A DNA stretch of 64,000 bases from Vibrio owensii CAIM 1854 = LMG 25443 (GTDB lineage Bacteria; Pseudomonadota; Gammaproteobacteria; Enterobacterales; Vibrionaceae). Made by a program: the position numbers and the translations under genes. The stretch lies in the NCBI RefSeq assembly GCF_000817815.1, contig NZ_JPRD01000016.1, positions 1 to 64,000 on the forward strand. The letters are read 5' to 3'. The notes below the pieces were generated by a model. That model worked only from the letters and a program-made list of their open reading frames with translations. It searched no databases and was not told the origin of the DNA. Below, piece by piece: positions 25,515-34,226 of this stretch; the first letter of the stretch is position 1; each line of letters opens with the position of its first letter.

Positions 25515-27500
25515 ATGAAAAAACGTACCTTGCTTGCGGTCACAGCAGCATTAGTTGGCTCTGTACACTCCGCCCCCATAGCAGCGCAAGATAAACAGAG
25601 CGCGATTCTTCAGTCGGCAGAGCTTTTTGCCAAAAGTTCGGCTTACTTTAATCCCAAAATATCACCAGATGGCAAACACTTAGCCTTTGAGTCCAGCATC
25701 GATGGTAAAGATGCTTTGGTTATACTCGACAGTAAAACCATGCAGCCGAGCAGTGTGCTGCGCTTCTCAGGTAACGAGCAAGTGGGTGATTATTACTGGG
25801 TCAATAATGAACGTGTTGTCGCATCCAAAGAATATTTAAAGAGTTGGTCTACCGCTCCTCGCTACTATGGCGAACTCGTCTCGGCCAATGTGGATGGAAA
25901 CAAATACGCTTATATATTTGGTTATAACCCTCCTCAAACTAGCCGCCTAGTGCGAGCATCCTCTATCGTAAGAGCTTACGGTGATGTCTTAGATATTCTG
26001 CCTGAAGACGACCGCCATATCTTAGTTTCTGCTCTTCCTTTCGGTGAATACAGTTTCAACTTGGAAGCGCCAAGAGAGGTGTACCGCGTCAACGTATACA
26101 CCGGTAGACGCTCGAAGATAACGACAGCACCCATCCCGTTTAGTCGGTTTCTCACCGACCATGATGGTGAAGTTCGCTTTGTTTCAGGCTTGAATAGCAA
26201 TAACAAAGTCGAGCTTTATTATCGCGTCAACGATCAATGGAAAAGCTCCGATAAATTGGCGGCTTTAAAAAATTTCAAAGAGTTCTATCCTATCTCCTTT
26301 GCAGAGAATCAAGATTCCGTTTATGCCGCGATTAGTCAGTCAGGTGAGCCAAGAGCAATCCATCACCTCAACTTAAAAACCGGTAAAAGTACAAAAGTTG
26401 CTTCGGATGATACCGTCGATCCGAAGGAGTATTGGTTAGATCCAGACTCAAAACAGCTTTACGCGGTCGAGTTTGAAAGTGATTACCCTACTTATGCCTT
26501 TGTTGATCCAAAAAACAAACGCAGCGAATACTTAAAGCAAATCCTAACTTCTCTACCTGGTCATCAAGTTCGCCTAGTCAGTGAGACAGAGGCTGGTGAC
26601 GCTTACGTCATTATGGCCTTTAACGATAGAAACCCTGGGGATTACTACTTATTTACCACCGAGCCAAAAGAAATCCGTTATCTGTTCTCGGCACGAGAGT
26701 GGTTAGACCCAGAGAAAATGGCTGAAGTGAAGCCTTTTGAATTCACTAGTCGCGACGGGAAAACCATCTCAGGTTATCTGACATTGCCACCAAATATTGA
26801 AGCAAAAAATCTCCCTCTTATAGTCAATCCGCATGGCGGTCCTCATGGTCCACGAGATTGGTGGCGTTTTACCGAGGAGAATCAGTTTCTCGCTAACAAT
26901 GGCTATGCTGTGATGCAAGTAAATTTCCGTGGCAGTGGTGGCTTCGGTAAGCAGTTTGAAGAGGCTGGCTATCGTAAATGGGGAACGAACATTCAATATG
27001 ACATCATCGACGCCACCAAACACATTGTCGCAGAAGGAATCGCAGATAAAGAACGCATCTGTATTTCTGGCGGAAGCTTTGGTGGATACAGTGCATTGCA
27101 ATCCGCCACCCTTGCACCTGAGTTGTTTCAGTGCGCCGTGGGCAGTGCCGGTGTTTATGACCTTGAGTTGATGTTCACCGAAGGTGATGTGCCCGATAGC
27201 CGCATGGGATTAAGCTTTTTGAAAGAAGTACTGGGAACCGACCCTAAAGTCTGGAAAGCCATGTCTCCAACTCATAATGCAGACAAGTTAAAAGCTTCTA
27301 TTCTTCTCGTGCATGGGGGAAAAGATCAACGTGCGCCTATTGAACATTATGAGGCAATGGCTAAAGCACTCGACAAGCTCAACTACCCATACGAATCTTT
27401 TGTGTTAGACGATGAAGGACATGGCTTTTACAAAGATGAACACCGAGCTAAATATTACGCTCATGTGTTAGGCTTCTTCGATAAGCACTTAAAAAACTAG
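25515..27500 (+). CDS. Secreted prolyl-oligopeptidase-family (S9) serine peptidase
   Basis: The protein is 661 aa. A signal peptide (about 1-24, ending IAAQ) is followed by a beta-propeller-like N-terminal half and an alpha/beta-hydrolase catalytic half (from about 400). The nucleophile elbow is GGSFGGYS. The acid Asp lies in LLVHGGKDQRAP and the His in DDEGHGFYKDE. The NPHGGPHGPRDWW oxyanion region is typical of S9C/acylaminoacyl-peptidases. It probably cleaves short peptides in the periplasm. It is monocistronic with its own terminator. AGGA lies 7 nt before ATG 25515. Confidence 0.92.
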   Translation: MKKRTLLAVTAALVGSVHSAPIAAQDKQSAILQSAELFAKSSAYFNPKISPDGKHLAFESSIDGKDALVILDSKTMQPSSVLRFSGNEQVGDYYWVNNERVVASKEYLKSWSTAPRYYGELVSANVDGNKYAYIFGYNPPQTSRLVRASSIVRAYGDVLDILPEDDRHILVSALPFGEYSFNLEAPREVYRVNVYTGRRSKITTAPIPFSRFLTDHDGEVRFVSGLNSNNKVELYYRVNDQWKSSDKLAALKNFKEFYPISFAENQDSVYAAISQSGEPRAIHHLNLKTGKSTKVASDDTVDPKEYWLDPDSKQLYAVEFESDYPTYAFVDPKNKRSEYLKQILTSLPGHQVRLVSETEAGDAYVIMAFNDRNPGDYYLFTTEPKEIRYLFSAREWLDPEKMAEVKPFEFTSRDGKTISGYLTLPPNIEAKNLPLIVNPHGGPHGPRDWWRFTEENQFLANNGYAVMQVNFRGSGGFGKQFEEAGYRKWGTNIQYDIIDATKHIVAEGIADKERICISGGSFGGYSALQSATLAPELFQCAVGSAGVYDLELMFTEGDVPDSRMGLSFLKEVLGTDPKVWKAMSPTHNADKLKASILLVHGGKDQRAPIEHYEAMAKALDKLNYPYESFVLDDEGHGFYKDEHRAKYYAHVLGFFDKHLKN

Positions 27501-27522
27501 CCTCCCAAAGTAAAACCTCAAG

Positions 27523-27554
27523 GGCGATAACCATTCCGTTATCGCCTTTTCTTT
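27523..27554 (+). terminator. Terminator of the S9 peptidase gene
   Basis: GGCGATAAC (27523-27531) pairs with GTTATCGCC (27538-27546) around a 6-nt loop, followed by TTTTCTTTT. Confidence 0.9.
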
Positions 27555-27561
27555 TCAGCTC

Positions 27562-27579
27562 AAAGCAAACGTTTGCTTT
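27562..27579. promoter_or_regulatory. PurR operator of the purine permease gene
   Basis: AAAGCAAACGTTTGCTTT is a perfect 18-bp palindrome. Its core matches the E. coli PurR consensus (ACGCAAACGTTTGCGT) at 14 of 16 positions. It overlaps the -35 region of the promoter before a xanthine/uracil permease, the classic arrangement for repression when hypoxanthine or guanine is plentiful. Confidence 0.85.
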
Positions 27580-27600
27580 TTGGATAAATCCCTCTATAAT
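27573..27600 (+). promoter_or_regulatory. Sigma70 promoter of the purine permease gene
   Basis: A consensus -10 TATAAT (27595-27600) lies 16 bp after a partial -35 TTGCTT (27573-27578). The -35 is inside the PurR palindrome. The transcript would start near 27607, giving a leader of about 145 nt. Confidence 0.65.
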
Positions 27601-27646
27601 CGCGCTCAAAATTTATGGTGTGCACCTTGTCACATCAAACCAACCT

Positions 27647-27691
27647 GAGTTGACACTGATTAACAGCAATCACAGGTCATAACGTCAACTC
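27647..27691 (+). promoter_or_regulatory. Structured leader RNA, candidate purine/xanthine riboswitch
   Basis: Outer stem GAGTTGAC (27647-27654) pairs perfectly with GTCAACTC (27684-27691). Inside it TGATT-AACAGC-AATCA forms a second hairpin, followed by an unpaired GGTCATAAC stretch. The 45-nt module lies about 40 nt into the predicted transcript of a xanthine/uracil permease. Size, position and target fit the NMT1 (xanthine-I) riboswitch class known in Proteobacteria. I cannot confirm the consensus from memory. Confidence 0.45.
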
Positions 27692-27752
27692 CACCCAGCA
27701 CTCCCATTCAGCGAGCTCTGGGGCAAGAATTATTGCGACTAGCGAGACAAAC

Positions 27753-29144
27753 ATGACAACTTCAAACCGAACTTCGGAACTGGTCTATCAGTTAAACGAT
27801 CGTCCACCACTACCTCAGACCATTTTTGCTGCACTTCAGCACTTATTGGCGATGTTCGTAGCCGTTATCACCCCTTCTCTGATCATTTGTCAGTCTTTGG
27901 GTGTGCCTGCTGACCAAACCAACACCATCATCAGCATGTCGCTGTTTGCATCTGGCGTGTCTTCCTTTATTCAAATTCGTACCTTTGGTCCTATCGGCTC
28001 TGGTTTGCTTTCAGTGCAGGGCACCAGCTTTAATTTCCTTGGTCCAATCATTGGTGCGGGTCTTTCTCTTAAAGCCGGCGGCGCGGACATTAGCACCATG
28101 ATGGCAGCGATTTTCGGTACTATCTTGGTCGCGTCTTTTGCAGAAATCCTGCTATCTCGCGTTTTAGAACACGCACGCCGCATCATCACGCCATTGGTAT
28201 CTGGCATCGTCGTGACGCTTATCGGCCTGACGCTTATCCAAGTGGGTTTGGTATCAATGGGCGGAGGCTATGCTGCAATGGGCGATGGCTCTTTCGGTAG
28301 CCTAGACAAGTTAGCTCTCGCTGGCACAGTACTTGGCTTGATCGTAATTCTTAACCGTTCAAAGAACCCTTACCTACGCGTAGCTTCTATCGTGATTGCA
28401 ATGCTAGTTGGCTATGTCATGGCGTACTTCATGGGCATGGTCGATACCTCAACACTGGGCGAAACTGACCTCATCGCACTGCCGATCCCAATGCAATACG
28501 GCTTAAGCTTCGACTGGTCGCTGTTTATTCCACTGGTTCTGATTTTCTTCATCACAGCACTAGAAGCAATTGGTGACATCACCGCAACGTCTGAGGTTTC
28601 CGGTGAGCCAGTGAAAGGTCCGGTTTACATGAAGCGCATCAAAGGCGGCGTATTAGCTGACGGTCTGAACTCAGCGATTGCAGCAGTATTCAACAGCTTC
28701 CCGAACTCTACCTTTAGCCAAAACAACGGCATCATCATGCTCACTGGTGTAGCAAGCCGTTACGTGGGTTACTTCATTTCAGGCATGTTGGTGATTCTGG
28801 GTCTTTTCCCAGGTGTGGCAAGCTTTGTTCAGCTGATTCCTGAGCCAGTGCTGGGCGGCGCGACTATCGTGATGTTCGGTACCATTGCCGCAGCGGGCGT
28901 ACGCATCATCTCTCGTGTCGACCTCGATCGCCGCGCAATCCTAATTATGGCGCTGTCGTTCTCAATGGGTTTGGGCATTGCACAAAAACCAGAAATTCTG
29001 CAATTTATGCCTGAGTTTATTAAGAGCATTTTTTCCACGGGCGTGGCAGCAGGCGGCATCACCGCTATCGTATTGAACCTACTGCTTCCAGAGAAACTGG
29101 AAGAGGAAGATGAGCTGGTTGCTCAAGAGGTAAAAGAATCCTAA
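27753..29144 (+). CDS. Xanthine/uracil permease (NCS2 family)
   Basis: The protein is 463 aa with about 12-14 membrane segments. Family motifs include [19 protein letters not shown] at the N-terminus, the [13 protein letters not shown] half-helix, the signature region [17 protein letters not shown], and [19 protein letters not shown]. The ALEAIGD/SQNNG type points to purine (xanthine or uric acid) rather than uracil transport. It would carry the base in by proton symport. Control by PurR and by a structured leader is indicated by the upstream sites. It is most like XanP/XanQ of E. coli; the exact substrate is unproven. Confidence 0.93.
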   Translation: MTTSNRTSELVYQLNDRPPLPQTIFAALQHLLAMFVAVITPSLIICQSLGVPADQTNTIISMSLFASGVSSFIQIRTFGPIGSGLLSVQGTSFNFLGPIIGAGLSLKAGGADISTMMAAIFGTILVASFAEILLSRVLEHARRIITPLVSGIVVTLIGLTLIQVGLVSMGGGYAAMGDGSFGSLDKLALAGTVLGLIVILNRSKNPYLRVASIVIAMLVGYVMAYFMGMVDTSTLGETDLIALPIPMQYGLSFDWSLFIPLVLIFFITALEAIGDITATSEVSGEPVKGPVYMKRIKGGVLADGLNSAIAAVFNSFPNSTFSQNNGIIMLTGVASRYVGYFISGMLVILGLFPGVASFVQLIPEPVLGGATIVMFGTIAAAGVRIISRVDLDRRAILIMALSFSMGLGIAQKPEILQFMPEFIKSIFSTGVAAGGITAIVLNLLLPEKLEEEDELVAQEVKES

Positions 29145-29164
29145 CCTTGCACTAGGATGATCGG

Positions 29165-29197
29165 AAAGCCCAACCAAACTTTGGTTGGGCTTTTTTA
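29165..29197. terminator. Terminator between permease gene and envZ
   Basis: AGCCCAACCAAA (29167-29178) and TTTGGTTGGGCT (29180-29191) form a long stem (the innermost bases open as the loop), followed by six T. It serves the permease gene and perhaps envZ on the other strand. Confidence 0.85.
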
Positions 29198-29222
29198 TTG
29201 GAATCGATTGAGCGAAGAACGC

Positions 29223-30515
29223 TTACTTGGTTGGGAAGCTGATTTGCGCGCTTAACCCGCCTTCACTGCGGTTACGTACCACAACCGAACCAGAATGCTG
29301 GCTAACGATACGCTTCACAATGGCCAAACCCAAGCCTGTCCCTTCACTGCCTCGCGCGGTATCACCACGAGTAAAAGGTTCAAACAGCTTGGCAATTTGA
29401 GATTGCTCAATGCCCGGGCCATTGTCTTCAACGCACACCCAAACCAACTGTTTGTCAGCGGTGACGCCCGTACTGATTTTCACCCAGCCATTACCATAAC
29501 GCAGAGCATTGACCACGAGGTTACTCACCGCACGTTTGATCGCGATTGGGCTGCCTTTTGCGGTTGGCATCGTTGGGTTGAGGTCCGTTTCAATTTCGAC
29601 TTCATAACCCCCTTCCGACGTTGCGACATCGCTAGTGATGGTGTTGATGTCCACCTGCTCAAACGACTCTTTATTTACTGGCTTGAGGTAGTCCATAAAC
29701 TGACTGATGATCTCGTTACACTCTTCGGTATCACTGATGATGCCTTCGGCTAGGTAACTGTCTTCTGGCGACATCATTTCTGTCGCAAGACGAATACGCG
29801 TCAGTGGCGTGCGTAAGTCGTGACTGATGCCTGCCATCAATAGCGCACGATCTTCTTCCAGTTCTTGAATGCCTTTCGACATCTGGTTGAATGCGCGAGT
29901 GACAGAGCGGATTTCTGAAGCACCTTTCTCCGGCAACGGCGGTGGAATTTCACCTCGACCGACTCCTTTCGCAGCTTTTTCTAGCGCAATCAAAGGTCGG
30001 TTTTGCAAACGGATAAACAACCAGCCACCAGCAATAATAAGAAGCGCCATGATCAAGCTATTACGAAACAGCGGAGCAAAGTCCTCTTCTTGCAGTTCAG
30101 AAAGCGGAATACGGATGATGGAGTTAGGCAACTGATCGATGCGCATCCACAGAATGTAGCTTTCACTGCCAAGCAGCAAACGTACTTCTGTTGGTGAGCC
30201 GAGCTCTTGCGTCATCTCTTCCGACATCAAATCAATCGACATCGCATGATTAAACTCATTCATCATCTCGCTATCAACGCTATGTACCGTCACACCCAAG
30301 TTTTCCAGCAGTTGGTGGCGCAGTGGCGCATCAGCCTTGAGTAGGCCATCTTCATCGAGAACCAGATTCAACTCGTGGGCGAGAATTTTGTTGAACTGCT
30401 GCAAACTTGGCATCAACGCGTAGTTAAAAACGGCGTAGTAAGAAAAGACTTGGCTAGCGAGAAGCAAAGAGATGAACAGCAAAATGGATTGTGTAAATGA
30501 ACTTCGGATTCGCAT
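29223..30515 (-). CDS. envZ: Osmosensor histidine kinase EnvZ
   Basis: The protein is 430 aa. Two membrane helices (about 10-30 and 154-174) flank a periplasmic domain. A HAMP region (about 176-228) leads to the dimerisation/H-box [17 protein letters not shown] (phospho-His near 230) and an ATPase domain with N box [11 protein letters not shown]1 [11 protein letters not shown] and G2 [12 protein letters not shown]. It phosphorylates and dephosphorylates OmpR in response to osmolarity. It lies 125 bp after ompR instead of overlapping it as in E. coli, and the gap contains a hairpin. Confidence 0.95.
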   Translation of the reverse strand: MRIRSSFTQSILLFISLLLASQVFSYYAVFNYALMPSLQQFNKILAHELNLVLDEDGLLKADAPLRHQLLENLGVTVHSVDSEMMNEFNHAMSIDLMSEEMTQELGSPTEVRLLLGSESYILWMRIDQLPNSIIRIPLSELQEEDFAPLFRNSLIMALLIIAGGWLFIRLQNRPLIALEKAAKGVGRGEIPPPLPEKGASEIRSVTRAFNQMSKGIQELEEDRALLMAGISHDLRTPLTRIRLATEMMSPEDSYLAEGIISDTEECNEIISQFMDYLKPVNKESFEQVDINTITSDVATSEGGYEVEIETDLNPTMPTAKGSPIAIKRAVSNLVVNALRYGNGWVKISTGVTADKQLVWVCVEDNGPGIEQSQIAKLFEPFTRGDTARGSEGTGLGLAIVKRIVSQHSGSVVVRNRSEGGLSAQISFPTK

Positions 30516-30569
30516 GGAGGATCCCTAATGGACTGTTCCTAGTGAACAACATTAATTGCGAGTTTCCAG

Positions 30570-30596
30570 CCCTCAAACAGGAAGGAGGCTTGAGGG
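30570..30596 (-). repeat. Hairpin between ompR and envZ
   Basis: CCCTCAA (30570-30576) and TTGAGGG (30590-30596) are perfect 7-bp arms around a 13-nt loop in the 125-bp ompR-envZ gap. No T run follows. It could be an mRNA-processing or attenuation element that sets the kinase to regulator ratio. Confidence 0.45.
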
Positions 30597-30640
30597 TGGA
30601 ATATGAGCAGCCGAGTATTATCGGCAGGCCTTAGAAGGTA

Positions 30641-31360
30641 TTACGCTTCTTTGCCGTCTGGAACGAACACGTAACCCAAGCCCCATACCGTTTGGATGTA
30701 GCGTGGCTTGCTTGGATCGTCTTCTAGCATGCGGCGTAGACGTGAGATTTGAACGTCGATAGAACGTTCCATCGCTGAGTATTCACGACCACGAGCCATG
30801 TTCATCAGCTTATCACGCGACATCGGCTCACGAGCGTTGGTTACTAGCGCTTTCAGCACTGCGAATTCACCAGAAGTCAGTGGCATCGCTTCGTCACCAC
30901 GGAACATTTCACGCGTACCTAGGTTCAGACGGAAGTCACCGAATTCAACCACTTTCTCTTCCGTGCTTGGCGCACCTGGTAGTTCAACCGTTTGGCGGCG
31001 AAGTACTGCTTTAATACGAGCCAGCAGTTCACGCGGGTTGAACGGTTTTGGTAGGTAATCGTCTGCACCCACTTCAAGGCCAACGATACGATCGACTTCA
31101 TCGCCTTTCGCTGTCAGCATCAGAATAGGTAGCATGTTGTTGGCATGACGTAGACGACGACAAATCGATAAGCCATCTTCGCCCGGCAACATTAAATCCA
31201 ACACCATAAGGTGGAAGTTTTCACGGGTCAAAAGACGGTCCATCTGCTCGCCGTTAGCGACACTTCTCACTTGAAAACCTTGCTCAGAAAGGTAACGCTC
31301 CAACAGAGCACGCAAACGAGCATCGTCATCAACCACTAATATTTTATGATTTTCCTGCAT
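30641..31360 (-). CDS. ompR: Response regulator OmpR
   Basis: The protein is 239 aa. The receiver domain (about 6-120) has acidic pair DDD near 11-13, phospho-Asp in HLMVLDLMLPGEDG (about 55), and Lys in DDYLPKPFNPRELL. A winged-helix DNA-binding domain (about 135-235) contains RSIDVQISRLRRMLEDDPSK and YIQTVWGLGYVFVPDG. Phosphorylated OmpR controls porin and stress genes. AGGA precedes ATG 31360. It is first in the ompR-envZ operon and divergent from greB. Confidence 0.97.
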   Translation of the reverse strand: MQENHKILVVDDDARLRALLERYLSEQGFQVRSVANGEQMDRLLTRENFHLMVLDLMLPGEDGLSICRRLRHANNMLPILMLTAKGDEVDRIVGLEVGADDYLPKPFNPRELLARIKAVLRRQTVELPGAPSTEEKVVEFGDFRLNLGTREMFRGDEAMPLTSGEFAVLKALVTNAREPMSRDKLMNMARGREYSAMERSIDVQISRLRRMLEDDPSKPRYIQTVWGLGYVFVPDGKEA

Positions 31361-31574
31361 TGAAACATCCTTTCAGAGGCATCTATAGTCAAAAATGTAT
31401 CACTGTTTTTTCAAACGTGCTTGTTCAAATTGTTACTCTTTTTATCTTAGCCACGGTTTTGATGAATTATTTCGATGTTTCGCATTATTTTTCTCCTCAT
31501 CACAACAATTTACAGTCAGACAAAATCAAGGCTAATATGATTGGCAGAATCCAATAACGGCTGATTTACTTCTA

Positions 31575-32060
31575 ATGAAAACCAATTTAATTACCCGTGA
31601 AGGCTACAATCGCCTAAAAACAGAACTCGATTTTTTATGGCGAGAAGAGCGCCCAGAAGTCACCAAAAAAGTCACTTGGGCAGCAAGCTTGGGCGACCGA
31701 AGTGAAAACGCTGATTATCAGTACAACAAAAAACGTCTGCGTGAAATTGACCGTCGTGTCAGATACTTACGAAAGCGTCTAGAGCAAGTCAAAGTGGTGG
31801 ATTACTCACCTCAACAAGAAGGCAAAGTGTTCTTTGGTGCTTGGGTGGAAATTGAGAATGAAGCGGGAGATGTGAAGAATTTCCGTATCGTTGGTCCCGA
31901 TGAAATCTATGGTGATGCGAAAGGCTATATCTCGATTGATTCCCCAATGGCTCGTGCGCTACTAAAAAAAGAAGTCGATGACGAATTCGCAGTAAGAACG
32001 CCGGAAGGCTACAAAGAATGGTTTATCAATAGTATTCGCTACCAAGCCGAAGAAAACTGA
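31575..32060 (+). CDS. greB: Transcript cleavage factor GreB
   Basis: The protein is 161 aa. An N-terminal coiled coil (about 1-75) carries the acidic tip in ASLGDRSENADYQYNKKRLREI; a C-terminal FKBP-like domain contains KVFFGAWVEIENEAG. It binds the RNA polymerase secondary channel and stimulates cleavage of backtracked transcripts. The basic tip pattern and RLREIDRRVRYLRKR identify GreB rather than GreA. It is divergent from ompR across 214 bp and monocistronic. Confidence 0.96.
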   Translation: MKTNLITREGYNRLKTELDFLWREERPEVTKKVTWAASLGDRSENADYQYNKKRLREIDRRVRYLRKRLEQVKVVDYSPQQEGKVFFGAWVEIENEAGDVKNFRIVGPDEIYGDAKGYISIDSPMARALLKKEVDDEFAVRTPEGYKEWFINSIRYQAEEN

Positions 32061-32080
32061 TTGAATGACCCGATAAGAAG

Positions 32081-32107
32081 AAAGCCGCACTCTTTAGTGC
32101 GGCTTTT
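32081..32107. terminator. Terminator between greB and the retropepsin-like gene
   Basis: AAAGCCGCACT (32081-32091) pairs with AGTGCGGCTTT (32096-32106) around a 4-nt loop. It has short T runs on both strands and serves the convergent genes. Confidence 0.9.
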
Positions 32108-32132
32108 ACGTTTTGGATATCAACCTTGAAGG

Positions 32133-34016
32133 TTACTCTTCGTAATCAGGCTTCTCGGTCACAATGTAGTTGGTATCGCTGGCAACGATCGCACCGTGCT
32201 TCAAGAAGTTCTTACCCAGGATCATGCTGTAATGGAAGCGGCTACGGTCTTGCAAGTTAACACGAATCTTCTTCTCTAATTCACCAAGCTTAACGTGCAT
32301 TTCCACTACAGGGCGTACGTTGGCTTTCTCACCTTTCTTGGCTTTAATACGCATCACGTCAACAACGGGCTTGGTAAACTCTTTCTTCATACCGCTATCG
32401 TTCTCGTAAGTGAAGCTCACCATGTCTTTGCCATCTTTCTTGAACTGTTTGATGTTCTTGGCATTAATCGAGCTCACATCCGCGCCCGTATCCAATTTAA
32501 CAGGGAAAGACATGCCTTCCACTTCCGCTACTTCAATGTGGCCAGCTTTAAACAGTGGACGCGCATCGAGTAAGTGGTCTGCGCGAGTATTTAGCAGCAC
32601 ACCACCTTTCGCCATGTTGTGGCCGAATACAAAGAACGGTTGCTCTTGGTCATCTTTCTCTAAAACATCAATCGCGAAGTCGATGGTCTTCTCTTCATCA
32701 CCAAACAGGAATTCCCCCTCAACAACTGGGCGAACCGAATCTCCTACTTTGAGCTTCTTCAGTACGCGTTTAGTGATTTTCTCTTCCTTGCCTTTTGAGC
32801 TTGGCAGGTAGAAGGTCACGACTTCTTTTTTGTCTTTCTCGGTCAGTTCAAAACCATCCACACGCAGCAGCGGAGTCTTCACCGCAAAAGTTGGATAAGC
32901 AGATAACACGTGACCATCGATATTCACTGTCTCTTCAGGAGAGATAACAAGAGGCTTCGATTTAAGCGCGCTCTTGAATGATTTCTCGACCCCGCCTAGC
33001 AAGTTCTCTTTATCGGTATCAATCACGAAGTGCTGACTTGCCACGTCTTTGCCCAAACGGATTTGCGAACTAAAGCCGCTGCGATCACGCAGATAGACCA
33101 GCCATTGTTGAGTCTCGGTTTCACTCACTTGCACTGGAAGGTAAACCAAAGGACGCTCACTCTTGCTGGTTTTCAGCATGCGAACAAGTGGCAGTGTCAT
33201 TGGGTGACGCTTACCGTTTTCGCCTTCAAGGGTGAAAGAGACTTGTTTTTTCTTCTTATCGACCTTGATGTTCAGCGCATGCACGTTGGTGTAGCGACTG
33301 GTAGTAGAAATACTGATGCGATATGGCACGCCTTCAACATTCACCGTTTCTTTCTTACCGATCATTTGTGCATTTGGCTGCTCTTGCAGGTAATCATAAC
33401 CAGCAAACACCCACGCGTTGTTATCGAGGTAAGTTTTACCAATCAAAATCGGCGCTGAGAATTGAGTACGCTTGGTTAGGTTCACTACCGTATCGACCGT
33501 GTGCCCTGCAATGGTCATCGGCATTTTTACCGTCGGGCGCAAAATTGGTTTTTCACTGGTACGGCTACGGATCGCACTGATGCGTTCAAGATCATCGGTG
33601 ATCTTAATTTCTTTCCCCGTATACGGATGATGAATCGTAAAGCTCACGGTAACTTGGTAGGGTTTGAAGCTGTCTGAATCCCACTTGGCTTTCGTCCCCC
33701 CAAGGTCATCGATGATCGCCCACATCAATTTATCGTCTTTCAGACTTTTGTATTCAGGGTTGCTACTGCTGACGTGGATGTTTTCAGCGTGCATTGACGT
33801 GGTATCGGCACCGGTATCAATCTTACCGATAAATGGCACATCGCTTAGCTCAGGAATGTCGCTGTAGTAAACACTTTCTACACGACCTAAAACCAGTTTG
33901 TCATCAAGTTGATAGATAGGATCTTGAGTGGTCGCAGAAAGGGGTTGCGACCAAGCGAACGGCGTCGCTAATAAGGCACTAGAGAGCGCCAAAGCCAAAG
34001 ACATTTTCTTCATCAT
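32133..34016 (-). CDS. Multi-unit retropepsin-like (putative ATP-dependent zinc protease family) periplasmic protein
   Basis: The protein is 627 aa with a signal peptide (about 1-23). Four related units follow. Unit 1 (about 40-215) has IGKIDTGADTTSMHAENI with DTGA at 67-70. Unit 4 (about 490-625) has VKLDTGADVSSINAKNI with DTGA at 509-512. Units 2 (about 225-335) and 3 (about 375-485) keep the scaffold landmarks but lack DTGA: RP-V at 288 and 428, and LGK/FGH at 321 and 464. This family is named Zn protease/RimK-associated but has aspartyl-protease-like motifs. Single-domain relatives carry one unit; enzymatic activity here is unproven. GGA lies before the double ATG at 34016. Confidence 0.8.
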   Translation of the reverse strand: MMKKMSLALALSSALLATPFAWSQPLSATTQDPIYQLDDKLVLGRVESVYYSDIPELSDVPFIGKIDTGADTTSMHAENIHVSSSNPEYKSLKDDKLMWAIIDDLGGTKAKWDSDSFKPYQVTVSFTIHHPYTGKEIKITDDLERISAIRSRTSEKPILRPTVKMPMTIAGHTVDTVVNLTKRTQFSAPILIGKTYLDNNAWVFAGYDYLQEQPNAQMIGKKETVNVEGVPYRISISTTSRYTNVHALNIKVDKKKKQVSFTLEGENGKRHPMTLPLVRMLKTSKSERPLVYLPVQVSETETQQWLVYLRDRSGFSSQIRLGKDVASQHFVIDTDKENLLGGVEKSFKSALKSKPLVISPEETVNIDGHVLSAYPTFAVKTPLLRVDGFELTEKDKKEVVTFYLPSSKGKEEKITKRVLKKLKVGDSVRPVVEGEFLFGDEEKTIDFAIDVLEKDDQEQPFFVFGHNMAKGGVLLNTRADHLLDARPLFKAGHIEVAEVEGMSFPVKLDTGADVSSINAKNIKQFKKDGKDMVSFTYENDSGMKKEFTKPVVDVMRIKAKKGEKANVRPVVEMHVKLGELEKKIRVNLQDRSRFHYSMILGKNFLKHGAIVASDTNYIVTEKPDYEE

Positions 34017-34226
34017 TGTTTTCCGTATGAGCTAAGGTACAGGGGTTAGTCGATAACCAAATGTATAAGTTCTCAATTTAATTACAGTTTTGACACAAAT
34101 CTGACTGATGTCCACCAGCGCTCGGTAAATTTTTGAGTTACTAGTTTAAAACATTGCAAATTCCATGAATGACCCCAATGTTCTATACACAACCAATACC
34201 CAAACAGAATTAAAGAGAATACACGG

